DNA from: Bacteroidota bacterium
GTDB taxonomy: Bacteria > Bacteroidota > Bacteroidia > UKL13-3
Assembly (NCBI GenBank): GCA_027482225.1
Contig: JAIXWD010000006.1
Location: 1-64,000 of the forward strand
Direction: 5' to 3'
DNA length: 64,000 bases
Shown: positions 28,850 through 41,651 of the stretch, in pieces
Layout: each line of letters begins with the position of its first letter
Numbering within the stretch: the stretch's first letter is position 1
Made by a program: the position numbers and the translations under genes
Notes under the pieces: model-generated
Told to the model about the DNA's origin: nothing
Seen by the model: the letters and a program-made list of their open reading frames with translations, nothing else
The model's database searches: none

Positions 28850-31021
28850 ATGAGTAAAGCAACAACAAAAACGATTGAAATAGGTGGTAAAACCATTTCG
28901 ATTGAAACAGGCCGCTTAGCACGTCAGGCTGATGGTGCTGTGGTAGTAAAAATGGGCGATACGATGATTCTTGCAACAGCAGTATCAGCACGTGAAGCTA
29001 AAGAAGATGTGGATTTTATGCCACTAACGGTAGATTACCAAGAGAAATTTGCAGCTGTAGGCCGTATTCCTGGTAGTTTCCACAAACGTGAAGCGAAATT
29101 GAGTGATTACGAAGTATTGGTTAGCCGTATTGTTGACCGTGCATTGCGTCCGCTTTTTCCTGAAAATTACCATGCCGATACGCAGGTAATGTTACAGTTA
29201 ATTTCATCAGACAAGAACTTAAACCCTGATTGCTTAGTAGGTTTAGCTGCTTCGGCTGCTTTAATGGTAAGTGATATTCCGTTTAACGGACCAATTTCTG
29301 AGGTGCGTATTGCACGTATTAATGGAGAGTTTGTGTTAAATCCTTACATCGACCAATTGGCTAATGCTGATATGGATTTGATTGTTGCAGGTACCGAACA
29401 CGATTTAAATATGGTGGAAGGTGAGTGCAGTGAGGTAAGTGAACTAGACATGTTAGCTGCTTTAAAAATTGCTCACGAAGCCATTAAACTTCAGTGCAAA
29501 GCACAGTGGGAATTATGTGAAATGTTAGGTGGTAGAAAACCTGCACGTGAATACAAACACGAGCGCAGTGATGATACTTTAGCTGCACACATACGTGAGT
29601 TTGCTTACGATAAAATTATGGCTATAGCTAAAGGTGCGTTAGGTAAAAATGAACGTAGTGAAGCATTTAAAGCCGTTCGTAAAGAATACATCAACCAATT
29701 TTATCCTGAAGGCAGCGAAACCGCTCATGATAAATTTTTATTGAACAAGTACTTCCACGATGTAGAGTATGATGCGGTTCGTGCCATGATTTTAAACGAT
29801 AAAATGCGTTTAGATGGCCGTAAGTTAGATGAAGTTCGCCCTATTTGGAGTGAAGTTAGTTATTTGCCTGCTGCACACGGTAGTGCAGTGTTTACACGTG
29901 GCGAAACACAATCGTTAACAACGGTAACTTTAGGTACTAAGTTAGATGAGCAATTATTAGATGCACCAATGAATGCTGGTTATGCTAAATTTTTGTTGCA
30001 TTATAATTTCCCTTCGTTTTCAACAGGTGAGGTAAAACCTAACCGTGGTCCAGGACGTAGAGAGATAGGACATGGTAACTTAGCTTTACGTGGTTTAAAA
30101 CGTATTTTACCACCATTAAGCGAAAGTCCTTACACCATTCGTATTGTAAGTGATATTTTAGAGTCTAATGGTTCATCATCAATGGCTACAGTTTGTGCTG
30201 GTTCGTTAGCATTAATGGACGCAGGTATTAAAATTAAAGGTGCAGTGAGTGGTGTTGCTATGGGTTTAATTAGTGATGAAAGCACAGGAAAATACGCCAT
30301 CTTAACCGATATTTTAGGTGATGAAGATCACTTAGGTGATATGGATTTTAAAGTAGTAGGAACAGCTAAAGGTATTACTGCTTGCCAAATGGACATCAAG
30401 ATTAATGGCTTGAAATGGGAAATGGTTGAAGAAGCTTTAAAACAAGCTAACGCAGGCCGTTTACACATCATGAACGAGATGAATAAAACCATTAGCAAAG
30501 CTAATGACGACTACAAGCCACATGCTCCACGTATCGAAACCATTATTATTGATAAAGATTTTATTGGTGCGGTAATTGGTCCAGGTGGAAAAGTAATTCA
30601 AGGTATACAAAAAGATACAGGTGCTACAATTTCTATTACCGAAGTGGGTAATACAGGTGTTGTTGAAGTAGCTGCAACCAATGGCGACAGCATGCGTAGG
30701 GCGGTTGATATCATTAAAGGTATTACTGCAGTTCCTGTAGTAGGTGAAGAATACGTTGGTAAAGTTAAAACCATCGTTGATTTCGGTGCCTTTGTTGAAT
30801 ATTTACCTGGTAAAGATGGTTTATTACACATTAGTGAAGTAAGCTGGAACCGTTTACCAAGCATGGAAGGTGTGTTGCAAGTAGGCGAAGAAATAAAAGT
30901 GAAACTGATTGAAATTGATAAGAAAACGGGTAAGGTTAAATTATCACATAAAGTTTTATTGCCTCGTCCGCCACGCCCCGAAAACAAGCCAGAAGGAACA
31001 AGTTCTGAAAATAACGCATAA
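28850..31021 (+). CDS. pnp: Polyribonucleotide nucleotidyltransferase (PNPase)
   Basis: Phosphorolytic 3'-to-5' exoribonuclease of mRNA decay, a trimer. The 723 residues carry two RNase PH domains (first about 5-230: [32 protein letters not shown]; second about 310-540: [29 protein letters not shown], and the [16 protein letters not shown] metal site). A KH domain follows with the GPGG loop ([20 protein letters not shown]), then an S1 domain ([32 protein letters not shown]). Length and order are standard. The leader contains a short CAGGG/CCCTG hairpin at 28819-28834. A strong terminator follows. Confidence 0.97.
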   Translation: MSKATTKTIEIGGKTISIETGRLARQADGAVVVKMGDTMILATAVSAREAKEDVDFMPLTVDYQEKFAAVGRIPGSFHKREAKLSDYEVLVSRIVDRALRPLFPENYHADTQVMLQLISSDKNLNPDCLVGLAASAALMVSDIPFNGPISEVRIARINGEFVLNPYIDQLANADMDLIVAGTEHDLNMVEGECSEVSELDMLAALKIAHEAIKLQCKAQWELCEMLGGRKPAREYKHERSDDTLAAHIREFAYDKIMAIAKGALGKNERSEAFKAVRKEYINQFYPEGSETAHDKFLLNKYFHDVEYDAVRAMILNDKMRLDGRKLDEVRPIWSEVSYLPAAHGSAVFTRGETQSLTTVTLGTKLDEQLLDAPMNAGYAKFLLHYNFPSFSTGEVKPNRGPGRREIGHGNLALRGLKRILPPLSESPYTIRIVSDILESNGSSSMATVCAGSLALMDAGIKIKGAVSGVAMGLISDESTGKYAILTDILGDEDHLGDMDFKVVGTAKGITACQMDIKINGLKWEMVEEALKQANAGRLHIMNEMNKTISKANDDYKPHAPRIETIIIDKDFIGAVIGPGGKVIQGIQKDTGATISITEVGNTGVVEVAATNGDSMRRAVDIIKGITAVPVVGEEYVGKVKTIVDFGAFVEYLPGKDGLLHISEVSWNRLPSMEGVLQVGEEIKVKLIEIDKKTGKVKLSHKVLLPRPPRPENKPEGTSSENNA

Positions 31022-31044
31022 TTACTTTTAAGTAATCATGTAAA

Positions 31045-31077
31045 AAAAACAGGCCACCCATGGGTGGCCTGTTTGCG
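31045..31077. terminator. Bidirectional terminator between pnp and the convergent PKD gene
   Basis: AAACAGGCCACCCA at 31047-31060 and its exact reverse complement at 31061-31074 form a perfect 28-base palindrome, with an A-run on the left and Ts on the right. Confidence 0.88.
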
Positions 31078-31099
31078 TTTATAAATGTAGCAAGAAGTT

Positions 31100-34000
31100 T
31101 TATTGCTTTACAATCTTAACCGTATTCGATTGTCCTTGCGATGTGATGCGTAGGAAATACATCGCTGGACTTAATGATTTTACATCAATATTTAACCTAT
31201 TAATTGGTGTATTGCAAGTTTGATTAATCAACACTTTGCCATTTACATCCATCAATTCAAAACGAGACTCATTTAAAGGTTTGTTAGATTCAATGATAAT
31301 TTCTGCGCTAACCGGATTAGGGAAGATGGAATATGATTGTGATGCAAACTCTGAAACCATGGTACTATTATTAATGTTGACCATTAAAGAAGTGGTGTCA
31401 AAACAACCATTTGCTGATATGATTGTGCCCTCAACTATACCATTTCCGAAATTTAACCACTTTACTTTTAATGTATTTGTGCCTTGGCCACTGATAATGT
31501 TGCCATTGGTTAACTTCCAGTTATAATTATGATTTACTTGTTGAGTTAGCGTATAATCATATGTTTGCTGATTAGACAACCCTGTTGTTAATCCTGATAT
31601 AGATCCTGCGTTAGGTTTTGGTAAGACATTAAGTAACATACTACTGGTGTCAATACAGCCATCATTAAATGTGGCTTTTAGTTTAACAGGATATGCTCCA
31701 GACATTGAAAAGGATAAATTCAGGTTCGATTGATTACTTGAATTATTGTTCCATGTCCATGATCTAATGTAACTTCCAGCCAATGAATTAGAGGTGTCTT
31801 TCAAAATAAACTGATTTCCAATCAAACATTGTGTTGGGTTATTAACGCTGAATCCTATTCGAGATCTACCATTTAATCCAGTCACTTTAACTTTACAGAA
31901 AGCAGTGTCCCAGCAACCGTTTTTATCGCGGCTAAGCATAGTTACCGTGTATTCGCCTGCTTGTTTGTATTTATGCACAGGGCTAGTCCACATAGCTGAG
32001 TCACCGTCTCCAAAATAGTATTTTACTTTTTCTATAAAATCTCCATTTGGATAGTACTCGTTAATATCTAAAGAACCGTCTCTCCAATAGTTTATGGTAT
32101 CGTAGTGATAGCTATTGAAAGGGTCATCATAAGGAACACCGGTTTTAGGATTAAAATTAGGGTTAAATATTGGATCAGATAAAGAGCAATCATTACGGTA
32201 ATAACGAATCGAATCATAAAAATGAACTGGCTCGTTTTTACAGAACACATCGTCAAAGTTTCCTTTTGCATCGCGTGTCATTACCGAATCTATTACACCA
32301 CGAACCAATAGTTTGTTATCTACCGTTTGTTTTTTACACTCTTTGGTGCTTAACAATTGGTGGCGCACAGCCCTTGGAGTAGAGCCGCTTCGTTTACAAT
32401 CAGCTTCGAATGTACTCGACCAATATTTGTGTGTAACAGGCAATAACATTTTTGCACGATCTAATACCTCGGTGCGATAAAATTGTTTAATGGTATCTTT
32501 ATCAGCAACTCTAAAATTCCTACCACACTCTTCCCAAATAGTAGAGTCGTTAGTAACTACCCTACCAATACGATTTAAAGAGCCGTTTGGATTACTAGTT
32601 ACATTGTATATGCGCATGGTGTAATTATCAATATACCGTGTTGTAGCATTTGCACCCGGTAAACCATTAGGGAAAGGCAAGCTGTCTATTAAATCACCAA
32701 TGGTTTTTTCGCCACACACACCAAAATAGTAATTGTAACGCACCCTGCGGAAACCATTAACAAAATAACCATTAGTTAAGCCTTTATTAGGGCTATAATA
32801 AAAACTATCAACGGTAACAGAGTTATCGCCCCAATCAATGGTACTGCTGTGTATAAAAGATTGCACACTATCTAGGTAAACGAAGTTAATCATGTCGTTT
32901 TTACAATAGTATTTACATGCTCCATTGGTTGGTATGTTAGTAATTGGCGCGTATACTGGATCAACATAAAAACGTCCGTCCAAATCGGTAATATTTAAAA
33001 AATTGTGATACCAAACCGTATCCGAAATACAAGGGTTGTTAGGGTCGCCAGTACCAACTATTAAACCAATGGTAATATCGCCTGTTGGGTTGGCTGGAGG
33101 AATAAAAGTAACACCACTAATTGGAGATACTTCTAACGGAAAGGTATTTGTTCCGTAATGGTACCAGAAGTTAGTACCACCAGGAGCATTCCATCTATTA
33201 GGTGGCATAAAAAACTGGTTATAATCTGGGTTTAAAGAAAATGGAGGATAGGTTAGGCCACCCGGTGTGGTAGAAAAAGTACCACCCGCTTGAGGTGCTG
33301 GACCCGTTCCCCCCGTATAATTAATAAAACCATCCAAGGCGCAAGGAGTTTGATCCCTTCTATCAGCCATAGAATCTAAATTCATACGTATCCATGAAGC
33401 ACCACAATCTGGGCTAATGCCCGGATATTGGCCTAAAGCGTTATCTACAGCGCCCAGCATAAAATTAATACCCGCTTGGTCTGGGTTAAAAAAACTACCC
33501 GGGCACTCTTTACCTCTCATGCCTAAACCAGTTGCATCGGGGCGCATTAATTTTAATTGTACTTGGTCGTCATCATTACAATCTAAAGCATCTAACTTGG
33601 TGAAGTCATTTACAACCAAGTGTTTTTTATTGCCAACGTTATTGAATGAATCTTGTAAAAACTGTGTTACGCTGATACATTTCTGTACTGCTTTATCAAA
33701 TAAATAGCGGTATAATGTTCTTGATGGATCTACCATGGTTTCATAGTTGTGGCGATAAAACACACCATTTATGCCGGTATATTTAGCTTCCATAGCATCC
33801 GTAATTGGGTCTACAACAAAGCCTTTTGGGAAAAATCCATAGCCCCCACGTTTGGTATTACCCCAAAAACCAGCAACCGGATCAGGTGCACCATTTTGCA
33901 ACGTAAATTTGTTGTAAGGCTTTAAATCTTGCGGACTTGGTTGGCCATTCGCATCAAATGATTTAATCGTATCTATCCTAGGCCATAAACCATAAGGGGC

Positions 34001-35836
34001 TGGGCCACTTCCTTGTGTTAAACTCCAAATACCTGTTGTAGGGTTTAAATACACTGGTTTACCCCACCATACGGTATCTGCTGGATGTACTAAAATCTTT
34101 CTTGGGTTAGCGGTAGGTAGGGTATCGGCAGGGTTTTTTGAATATTGGTTTGGGTTCCATGGCATAAAATCATGGCCAAAGCGGTAACGCCTGAAAATTT
34201 CGTCCCAACTGGTGTAACGGTGCAATGGAAGGGTATCACTAGAGTAACGACAATCTAAACGCTTGCCAGCAAAAACCTTTCCCCCTTGACGCCAGTAACC
34301 GTTACTGTTATTATATTGGTCAGTGGCATCAACCCAGCCACCAGGAAGCGGATATCCGGCCTTTGGCACCAAATAAGAGGTACACTGAGGCGCAACATCA
34401 TCACCAAAATCCCAACGCCTAAAAACATGATTTGATTTATAATATTGGGCAGTATTAACAAAGTTTACTATTCTATAGTAGTTACCAAGCGGGTTACATT
34501 GGTTTTGATCAATAGGAGTTAAAGTAATCATGTTTTGCGGATCTTCAATCCTAGCTCTGGGGCCTAGTACCTCCACCACAATGGTGGTGTCTTTTCTACA
34601 AGCAGGGTTAGGGCGAAGCGGCCATACCAACAAGTTAACATTGTATGCACCTAAACCCCTTACAAAGGTGTGCGGTGGGTTCCATGAATTGTTATTAAAA
34701 TTTTGTTGCATTGACGGTGGATCTCCAAAGTTCCACAAAACCTCTCCGTTACCTACACTAATTTCTGGATTTGGTGTTTGTACAAAAGTTAATGTACTTA
34801 AACCTTCCTTATCAAAACAAACAGAATCACGCCTTAAACCCAAAACAGTATCTGTCAAAGAAAGGAAAGGCCTAGGATCTAGGCCAATAACAATATTTCT
34901 AGGTTTATTATCAGTCATTTCCTCCGTGAATCGGAAAGTATCTTTGCAACCATTAATGTCTTCAATGGTTAAAGCTGGTAAAAACGTTCCATTTTTACAG
35001 TAAGTATGCCATATCGTATCATATTTATATCTATCTGTGGGTAAGTTCCACGGTTGTTTTCTTGTGAAAGTTTGTCCATCACCAAAACTCCAAGTATAGC
35101 TTAGTAACTGGCTGAATGGCAATGAATTTGCATTATTTTGCAGCATGAATGGGGTACAAAAACAACCTGGAGAGCCTAAAACTACAAAAGATGGGGTGAT
35201 TTTTTGTCTTATGGTTACAATATTCTGATATGTGGTATCTTTTGAGCAACCAAGACTATCTGTGGCTTTCATAGAAACATTAAACGGCCCACTTTTAGTA
35301 TAAGTGTGCGAATAGTTCTGTCCTGTTAATGGGTTATTATAGATATTGCTGTTACTATCCCCCCAGTTTATTTCTGCTTTGAATATACGACTGTCTGTTT
35401 TAACCGATGTATTATTTAACACCAATAAGTTGTTTTTAAAACACTGTACATTTTGACTATTTAATGTAAAAGCCGGTATAGGCAAACGATAAACAACAAC
35501 TGAAATTGTTTGCGATACTTTCGAATTATTGCTTAAGTTAACTTCAACTTTTATGGTGTAATTACCTGCCGTTGTATATAAGTGTTGCGTGTTGTAATTA
35601 GGTCCACTATTTGTGATGGTTCTATCCACTATCCCATCGTTGTTAAAATCAAATGTACAGTTGTTTGCGATAACTCCTGTTGGTGTTCCGGTTAAGGTTG
35701 CATTCAAATTTAATTGGCTCCCAAAACAAATGTAGGGTGAGTTTAAACTTACAGCTAATGATTGCCCTTTAGAGTGCGAGGCAAAAATAAATGTAAAAAT
35801 AACTATCAGGTAGTTGATTAAATATTTAGTTTTCAT
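31100..35836 (-). CDS. Giant PKD-domain T9SS cargo protein
   Basis: 1578 residues with a signal peptide (MKTKYLINYLIVIFTFIFAS, then HSKGQS). Several PKD-type beta-sandwiches are recognisable from LYTTAGNYTIKV, HTYTKSGPFNVSMKATDS, SFGDGQTFTRKQ, YFGDGDSAMWTSPVHKYK and AGEYTVTMLSRDKNGC. The long middle, about residues 420-1150, is rich in Asn, Pro, Tyr and Trp with WDFGDD-like motifs but no domain I can name. The C-terminus is a T9SS sorting domain (SYSIFPNPVSAEIIIESN ... TVKIVKQ). Likely a surface adhesin or matrix protein. Its final quarter-kilobase, and in looser form the preceding PKD module, match the neighbouring gene, so the pair arose by duplication or exchange. Upstream of it on the same strand, 83 bases away, is that paralogue. 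Confidence 0.85.
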   Translation of the reverse strand: MKTKYLINYLIVIFTFIFASHSKGQSLAVSLNSPYICFGSQLNLNATLTGTPTGVIANNCTFDFNNDGIVDRTITNSGPNYNTQHLYTTAGNYTIKVEVNLSNNSKVSQTISVVVYRLPIPAFTLNSQNVQCFKNNLLVLNNTSVKTDSRIFKAEINWGDSNSNIYNNPLTGQNYSHTYTKSGPFNVSMKATDSLGCSKDTTYQNIVTIRQKITPSFVVLGSPGCFCTPFMLQNNANSLPFSQLLSYTWSFGDGQTFTRKQPWNLPTDRYKYDTIWHTYCKNGTFLPALTIEDINGCKDTFRFTEEMTDNKPRNIVIGLDPRPFLSLTDTVLGLRRDSVCFDKEGLSTLTFVQTPNPEISVGNGEVLWNFGDPPSMQQNFNNNSWNPPHTFVRGLGAYNVNLLVWPLRPNPACRKDTTIVVEVLGPRARIEDPQNMITLTPIDQNQCNPLGNYYRIVNFVNTAQYYKSNHVFRRWDFGDDVAPQCTSYLVPKAGYPLPGGWVDATDQYNNSNGYWRQGGKVFAGKRLDCRYSSDTLPLHRYTSWDEIFRRYRFGHDFMPWNPNQYSKNPADTLPTANPRKILVHPADTVWWGKPVYLNPTTGIWSLTQGSGPAPYGLWPRIDTIKSFDANGQPSPQDLKPYNKFTLQNGAPDPVAGFWGNTKRGGYGFFPKGFVVDPITDAMEAKYTGINGVFYRHNYETMVDPSRTLYRYLFDKAVQKCISVTQFLQDSFNNVGNKKHLVVNDFTKLDALDCNDDDQVQLKLMRPDATGLGMRGKECPGSFFNPDQAGINFMLGAVDNALGQYPGISPDCGASWIRMNLDSMADRRDQTPCALDGFINYTGGTGPAPQAGGTFSTTPGGLTYPPFSLNPDYNQFFMPPNRWNAPGGTNFWYHYGTNTFPLEVSPISGVTFIPPANPTGDITIGLIVGTGDPNNPCISDTVWYHNFLNITDLDGRFYVDPVYAPITNIPTNGACKYYCKNDMINFVYLDSVQSFIHSSTIDWGDNSVTVDSFYYSPNKGLTNGYFVNGFRRVRYNYYFGVCGEKTIGDLIDSLPFPNGLPGANATTRYIDNYTMRIYNVTSNPNGSLNRIGRVVTNDSTIWEECGRNFRVADKDTIKQFYRTEVLDRAKMLLPVTHKYWSSTFEADCKRSGSTPRAVRHQLLSTKECKKQTVDNKLLVRGVIDSVMTRDAKGNFDDVFCKNEPVHFYDSIRYYRNDCSLSDPIFNPNFNPKTGVPYDDPFNSYHYDTINYWRDGSLDINEYYPNGDFIEKVKYYFGDGDSAMWTSPVHKYKQAGEYTVTMLSRDKNGCWDTAFCKVKVTGLNGRSRIGFSVNNPTQCLIGNQFILKDTSNSLAGSYIRSWTWNNNSSNQSNLNLSFSMSGAYPVKLKATFNDGCIDTSSMLLNVLPKPNAGSISGLTTGLSNQQTYDYTLTQQVNHNYNWKLTNGNIISGQGTNTLKVKWLNFGNGIVEGTIISANGCFDTTSLMVNINNSTMVSEFASQSYSIFPNPVSAEIIIESNKPLNESRFELMDVNGKVLINQTCNTPINRLNIDVKSLSPAMYFLRITSQGQSNTVKIVKQ
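31101..31350 (-). repeat. Near-identical 3' gene end, copy 1
   Basis: Matches 35921-36170 at roughly nine bases in ten by eye, with an unbroken 47-base identity ending at GATTGTGATG. It encodes the sorting domain of the PKD protein. Confidence 0.85.
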
Positions 35837-35919
35837 TTCAATTTAATGATTAAGTAAATATCATATTGAGCTTATTTATACTAGCTATTTTTTATTCAGT
35901 ATTCGAATGTATATTAAAT

Positions 35920-38900
35920 CTATTGCTTTACAACCTTAACCGTATTCGATTGTCCTTGCGATGTAATACGTAGTAAATATATCGCTGGACTTAATGATTT
36001 CACATCCATATTTAACCTGTTGGTTGGTGTATTGCACGTGGTATTGATCAATACTTTACCATTTACATCCATCAATTCAAAACGAGATTCATTTAATGAT
36101 TTGTTAGATTCAATTACAATTTCTGCGCTAACCGGATTAGGGAAGATGGAATATGATTGTGATGAAAACTTAGTAATACCTGTATTGGTGGTATAAGTAA
36201 ACCCATTTAATAGTGCGGTTCCGTTTGGTGTAACCACACTTACATTGCCTGTGGCCCCGCTATCAACTATTGCCGTTATCATTAATGGTGATACAACAGT
36301 ATAACTTTTAGCGTTTACACCACCAAAAGTAACCGAACTTACATTGTTAAAATTTGTTCCATTAATAGTTATTAACGTGCCATTGGTTCCTGTTTGCGGT
36401 GTAAAAGAGGTGATGGTAGGAGCTTGTCCTACTGCTAATACACTTACATTTATAATTGTGCTATCGCTACAACCTACATTGTTGGTTATAACAGCTTGTA
36501 AACGACCAGTGCCAGGAGTTAGCCATTGTACTTTAATGGCGTTGGTGCCTTGTCCACTTATAATATTTCCGTTCGTTATAGTCCAATTATAGCTGTGGTT
36601 TAACTGTTGGTTTAGGTTGTAATCGTAGGTTTGTTGGGTTGATAAATTATTGGTTGGTCCCGCTAAGGTTCCAATATTCGGTTTAGCGAGAATGGTTAAT
36701 GTTTTTAGTATACTATCACTACATCCGTTATTAGAAGTAGCTTTTAATTTAATTGATTTTGTACCTACATTATTAAATGATAAGTCTAAATTAGTTTGAG
36801 TACTTGTATTGTTATCCCAAGTCCAGACCCTGTTGAATGTGCCGCTACCAATTTTAGTAGTATCAACTAAAGAAAATAAATTGGCATTTACGCATTGACT
36901 AGGGTTGTTAATTGTAAATCCAACTTGAGGTGAAGGGTATAGTTCTGTTGATATGACATTGGATGTATCCTTGCAATTATTGCCTAGGTCAACAATTAAT
37001 TTATAATTGCCTGCTTCGCTAACTGTTAATGTAGAACTATTGGCATTACTTAACAGCACATTGTTTTTATACCAGAAATAATTACCATTAAAATTCGAGC
37101 TACTGCTTAACATTACAGATTTTCCCTTGCAAAAAGTGGTATTCGAGTTGGATGTAATGTTAAGGTTTGTTGGGTTTGCAATGGTAACATTTGACACGAT
37201 AGAATCTTTACAGCTCATATTGCTTGTAATTAATAATTTAACTAAGTAGTTACCTGGAGAGTTATATAGCTTTGTTCCTAATAGTGTAGTGGAAGTAGTT
37301 CCATCACCAAAATGCCACAATCGGTTGTAAGTTCCTGAGCTAATTGTTGAGCTATCAAAATAATTTATTCCGTTTAGGTTAAAAGCACAATTGGTATTTT
37401 GTATTAAGGAAGGTTTTATCATTACCCTTGGATTAGCTGTAAAACTAATTGAATTAGAATAATTGTTACAATTCAAAAAAGTATCTGTTACCAAAAGTCT
37501 ATACGAACCTGAATGTTTTGCGTATAGAATACTTGATTTACTGTTTGGAATATTTACTGCATTTATTTGCCATTGGTATTTATATTTTGGATTATTAATT
37601 AAACTGGAAACCAGTGCACTATCTCCATTGCAAAATGATCCGTTGTTGCTAGATCCAATCAACGCCTGTGTAATTGAATCAGCAACTATAGTTATACTAT
37701 CCAACAACTGATATGGGGTGGTTTGCCCTGTGGCTTTGTAGTTAAACAAAATATAATATTTACCTGGTTGTGTGTATCGGAAGGAGTCAGTAAACATCAA
37801 TCTTGGTTGCCCGACAGAATCTTGTGGGGTACTTTGTGGGTTAATGTTAATGGGTGTTATGTTTCTAAATCCTGAGGTAAAGTTTTTGTCATTTGGGGAG
37901 ATTGCTATTTTTAACGTGGCACTGTCAAGCGAAACATAAGGAGCAGCTTTTAGTATTTTGTACATTGATGTACCACATCTTGCATTTGTTTTATTTAATA
38001 AATGATTAGGTGCCAAAACAGCTCCATTTACTTTAACACTAAATGCTTTACTAATTTGGCCAATGTTAGGGCAAAATTTATCTACTGCTGTTACGGTAAA
38101 GTAGTAGGGAAGCGTACGTACATCAATTGGTTCGGTTTGCCAACAAAATTGCCAAGAGTCCTCCCTTGGTCTCGGTTGGTTGGGGGTAATGTTGTAGTTG
38201 GGTGCAAATGTCAGTTTCCCTGGCCTAACTATCCCTTGGTTCCAAGAAATAAAGGTGGTATCATATCTTGGGATGAGCGGATAAACATCCGTATCTTTTG
38301 CTGTAATCGTAAAGCAAATTTGTTGTCCTGCAGTAATTTCGTGGTTGTATTTAGGTTGGTTATTAGGTAGTGAAGGTGTTGTGATGAAACGCGGTGGATT
38401 ATTACCCGAACTATTAAGTACAAATAATTGTAAATCGTGCTGAGTAATACCAACTAAAATGGGAACCCCATTTATGCCATAAGACCATTGCTTGATTCTT
38501 ACACTCAGGTTCCCATAAATATACCCTGCTGTGTTATTTAATGGGGTAAAACTAATGTCACCATTCACTGAATCTATGATTACATAAGGTCCGTTAGGTT
38601 GAGGGGAATTAATGTGTGGAGACTTGCTTGAGTCCAGGGGAAATGGCTTATTGGCACTACCCGGTGCTTGGTAAAATACTGGGCCACCTCCTTGTTGCAT
38701 AGCGGGTGAAATTTCATACGATAAGGAATCGCCATCAGGATCGAAAGTCCCCAAATTAAATATATATTCTTGCCCTGAGTTAAAAGTTAATTTGGTCTCA
38801 TTTTTTAACACAGGGGAATTGTTTGTACAAGGATTTTGTGAGCGATTAAATATATTAATGGTTGCTCCAATTCTAAATGATTGCCCACTAGAACCCGTTA

Positions 38901-39402
38901 AGTTCCAAATGGCACTATTGCGGCAGCAAAGTTCCCAATAAACATCCCAATAAGGGCAGTTGCTATTGTTTAGTGAGGCCATACTCAAGTTTAAAGTACC
39001 CTCAAACACATATTTTTCTATGGATGGGTTATATGGCCCTGCGGTAACTTGCCCGAGGTTATTACATCCATTTTTTGCCACATTACCACACAATGCCACG
39101 CTTGCTTTTCCCACGTCTTCAACCTTTACCAATGATAATGTCATAGGTACATTATTAGGTGTTGCGGCACAACCTGATGGATTGAGTGTTGTATTTGGCC
39201 TTGCTGTCATGGGTTGTGTACAACTCATGTTTGAGCAAAGGGCCACACCATTGCAAAAGCGGTAAATGGTTAACCGTATTTTCCAAATGCGCGGCCCTGT
39301 GCATTCGTACTCTACATCGCCTCCAACAATGTGGGATGCATTTACATTAAACGATAAAAAGGCAAGCGTAACAAAAAAGATTACTCGGAATAGTTTTTTC
39401 AT
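35920..39402 (-). CDS. Large T9SS cargo protein with PKD, Ig-like and IPT/TIG domains
   Basis: 1160 residues with a signal peptide (MKKLFRVIFFVTLAFLSFNV, then NASHIVGGD). The N-terminal part, SHIVGGDVEYECTGPRIWKI followed by several cysteines, is a start I recognise from large Bacteroidota gliding or adhesion proteins. PKD modules (WHFGDGTTSTTLLGTKLYNS) and Ig-like segments (YKYQWQINAVNIPNSKSSIL) follow, then an IPT/TIG domain near residues 1000-1080 (TITSFTPQTGTNGTLITING). The C-terminus is a type A sorting domain (SYSIFPNPVSAEIVIESN ... TVKVVKQ). It is probably displayed on the surface by SprA. The PKD-plus-tail end is shared with the downstream gene at both protein and DNA level. Confidence 0.86.
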   Translation of the reverse strand: MKKLFRVIFFVTLAFLSFNVNASHIVGGDVEYECTGPRIWKIRLTIYRFCNGVALCSNMSCTQPMTARPNTTLNPSGCAATPNNVPMTLSLVKVEDVGKASVALCGNVAKNGCNNLGQVTAGPYNPSIEKYVFEGTLNLSMASLNNSNCPYWDVYWELCCRNSAIWNLTGSSGQSFRIGATINIFNRSQNPCTNNSPVLKNETKLTFNSGQEYIFNLGTFDPDGDSLSYEISPAMQQGGGPVFYQAPGSANKPFPLDSSKSPHINSPQPNGPYVIIDSVNGDISFTPLNNTAGYIYGNLSVRIKQWSYGINGVPILVGITQHDLQLFVLNSSGNNPPRFITTPSLPNNQPKYNHEITAGQQICFTITAKDTDVYPLIPRYDTTFISWNQGIVRPGKLTFAPNYNITPNQPRPREDSWQFCWQTEPIDVRTLPYYFTVTAVDKFCPNIGQISKAFSVKVNGAVLAPNHLLNKTNARCGTSMYKILKAAPYVSLDSATLKIAISPNDKNFTSGFRNITPININPQSTPQDSVGQPRLMFTDSFRYTQPGKYYILFNYKATGQTTPYQLLDSITIVADSITQALIGSSNNGSFCNGDSALVSSLINNPKYKYQWQINAVNIPNSKSSILYAKHSGSYRLLVTDTFLNCNNYSNSISFTANPRVMIKPSLIQNTNCAFNLNGINYFDSSTISSGTYNRLWHFGDGTTSTTLLGTKLYNSPGNYLVKLLITSNMSCKDSIVSNVTIANPTNLNITSNSNTTFCKGKSVMLSSSSNFNGNYFWYKNNVLLSNANSSTLTVSEAGNYKLIVDLGNNCKDTSNVISTELYPSPQVGFTINNPSQCVNANLFSLVDTTKIGSGTFNRVWTWDNNTSTQTNLDLSFNNVGTKSIKLKATSNNGCSDSILKTLTILAKPNIGTLAGPTNNLSTQQTYDYNLNQQLNHSYNWTITNGNIISGQGTNAIKVQWLTPGTGRLQAVITNNVGCSDSTIINVSVLAVGQAPTITSFTPQTGTNGTLITINGTNFNNVSSVTFGGVNAKSYTVVSPLMITAIVDSGATGNVSVVTPNGTALLNGFTYTTNTGITKFSSQSYSIFPNPVSAEIVIESNKSLNESRFELMDVNGKVLINTTCNTPTNRLNMDVKSLSPAIYLLRITSQGQSNTVKVVKQ
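35921..36170 (-). repeat. Near-identical 3' gene end, copy 2
   Basis: Second copy of the sorting-domain segment at 31101-31350, in direct orientation 4.8 kb away. Confidence 0.85.
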
Positions 39403-41267
<1,865 letters not shown>

Positions 41268-41321
41268 TACTTTAAAAAGCATCAACCCTTATTTGTTTTT
41301 AAACAACAAAAAAATTAACAC

Positions 41322-41555
41322 ATGCAATTAGATATATTAACACCTGATAAAGCCTTATTTAGTGGTCAAATTACTTCCATTATATTACCAGGTAGTAAAG
41401 GTCAGTTTGAGATATTAAATAACCATGCTGCTATTGTTTCTAGTTTAGAAAAAGGAACAATTAAAGTTAAGACAGCTGATGGCAAAGCCGAAATGTTTGA
41501 GGTTAATGGCGGTGTTGTAGAGGTAATGGACAACAAAATTGTTGTATTGGCATAA
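41322..41555 (+). CDS. atpC: F1Fo ATP synthase subunit epsilon, short form
   Basis: The 77 residues match only the N-terminal beta-sandwich of epsilon (MQLDILTPDKALFSGQITSI, GSKGQFEILNNHAAIVSSLE, GVVEVMDNKIVVLA). The C-terminal two-helix domain, which in longer epsilons brakes ATP hydrolysis, is absent. Short forms like this are known in the phylum, so I read it as intact rather than truncated. It is 54 bases after atpD in the same operon, and a terminator follows. Confidence 0.92.
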   Translation: MQLDILTPDKALFSGQITSIILPGSKGQFEILNNHAAIVSSLEKGTIKVKTADGKAEMFEVNGGVVEVMDNKIVVLA

Positions 41556-41571
41556 AATTATTTAAAAAAGT

Positions 41572-41607
41572 AAAAGCCCCTTCATTAAAATGTGAAGGGG
41601 CTTTTTT
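41572..41607. terminator. Terminator after atpC
   Basis: AAAAGCCCCTTCA pairs with TGAAGGGGCTTTT around a short A-rich loop. It lies between convergent genes and probably acts on both strands. Confidence 0.92.
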
Positions 41608-41651
41608 GTTATATAATATTTTTGAATCTGCTTTTTATAGCATAAATAAGT

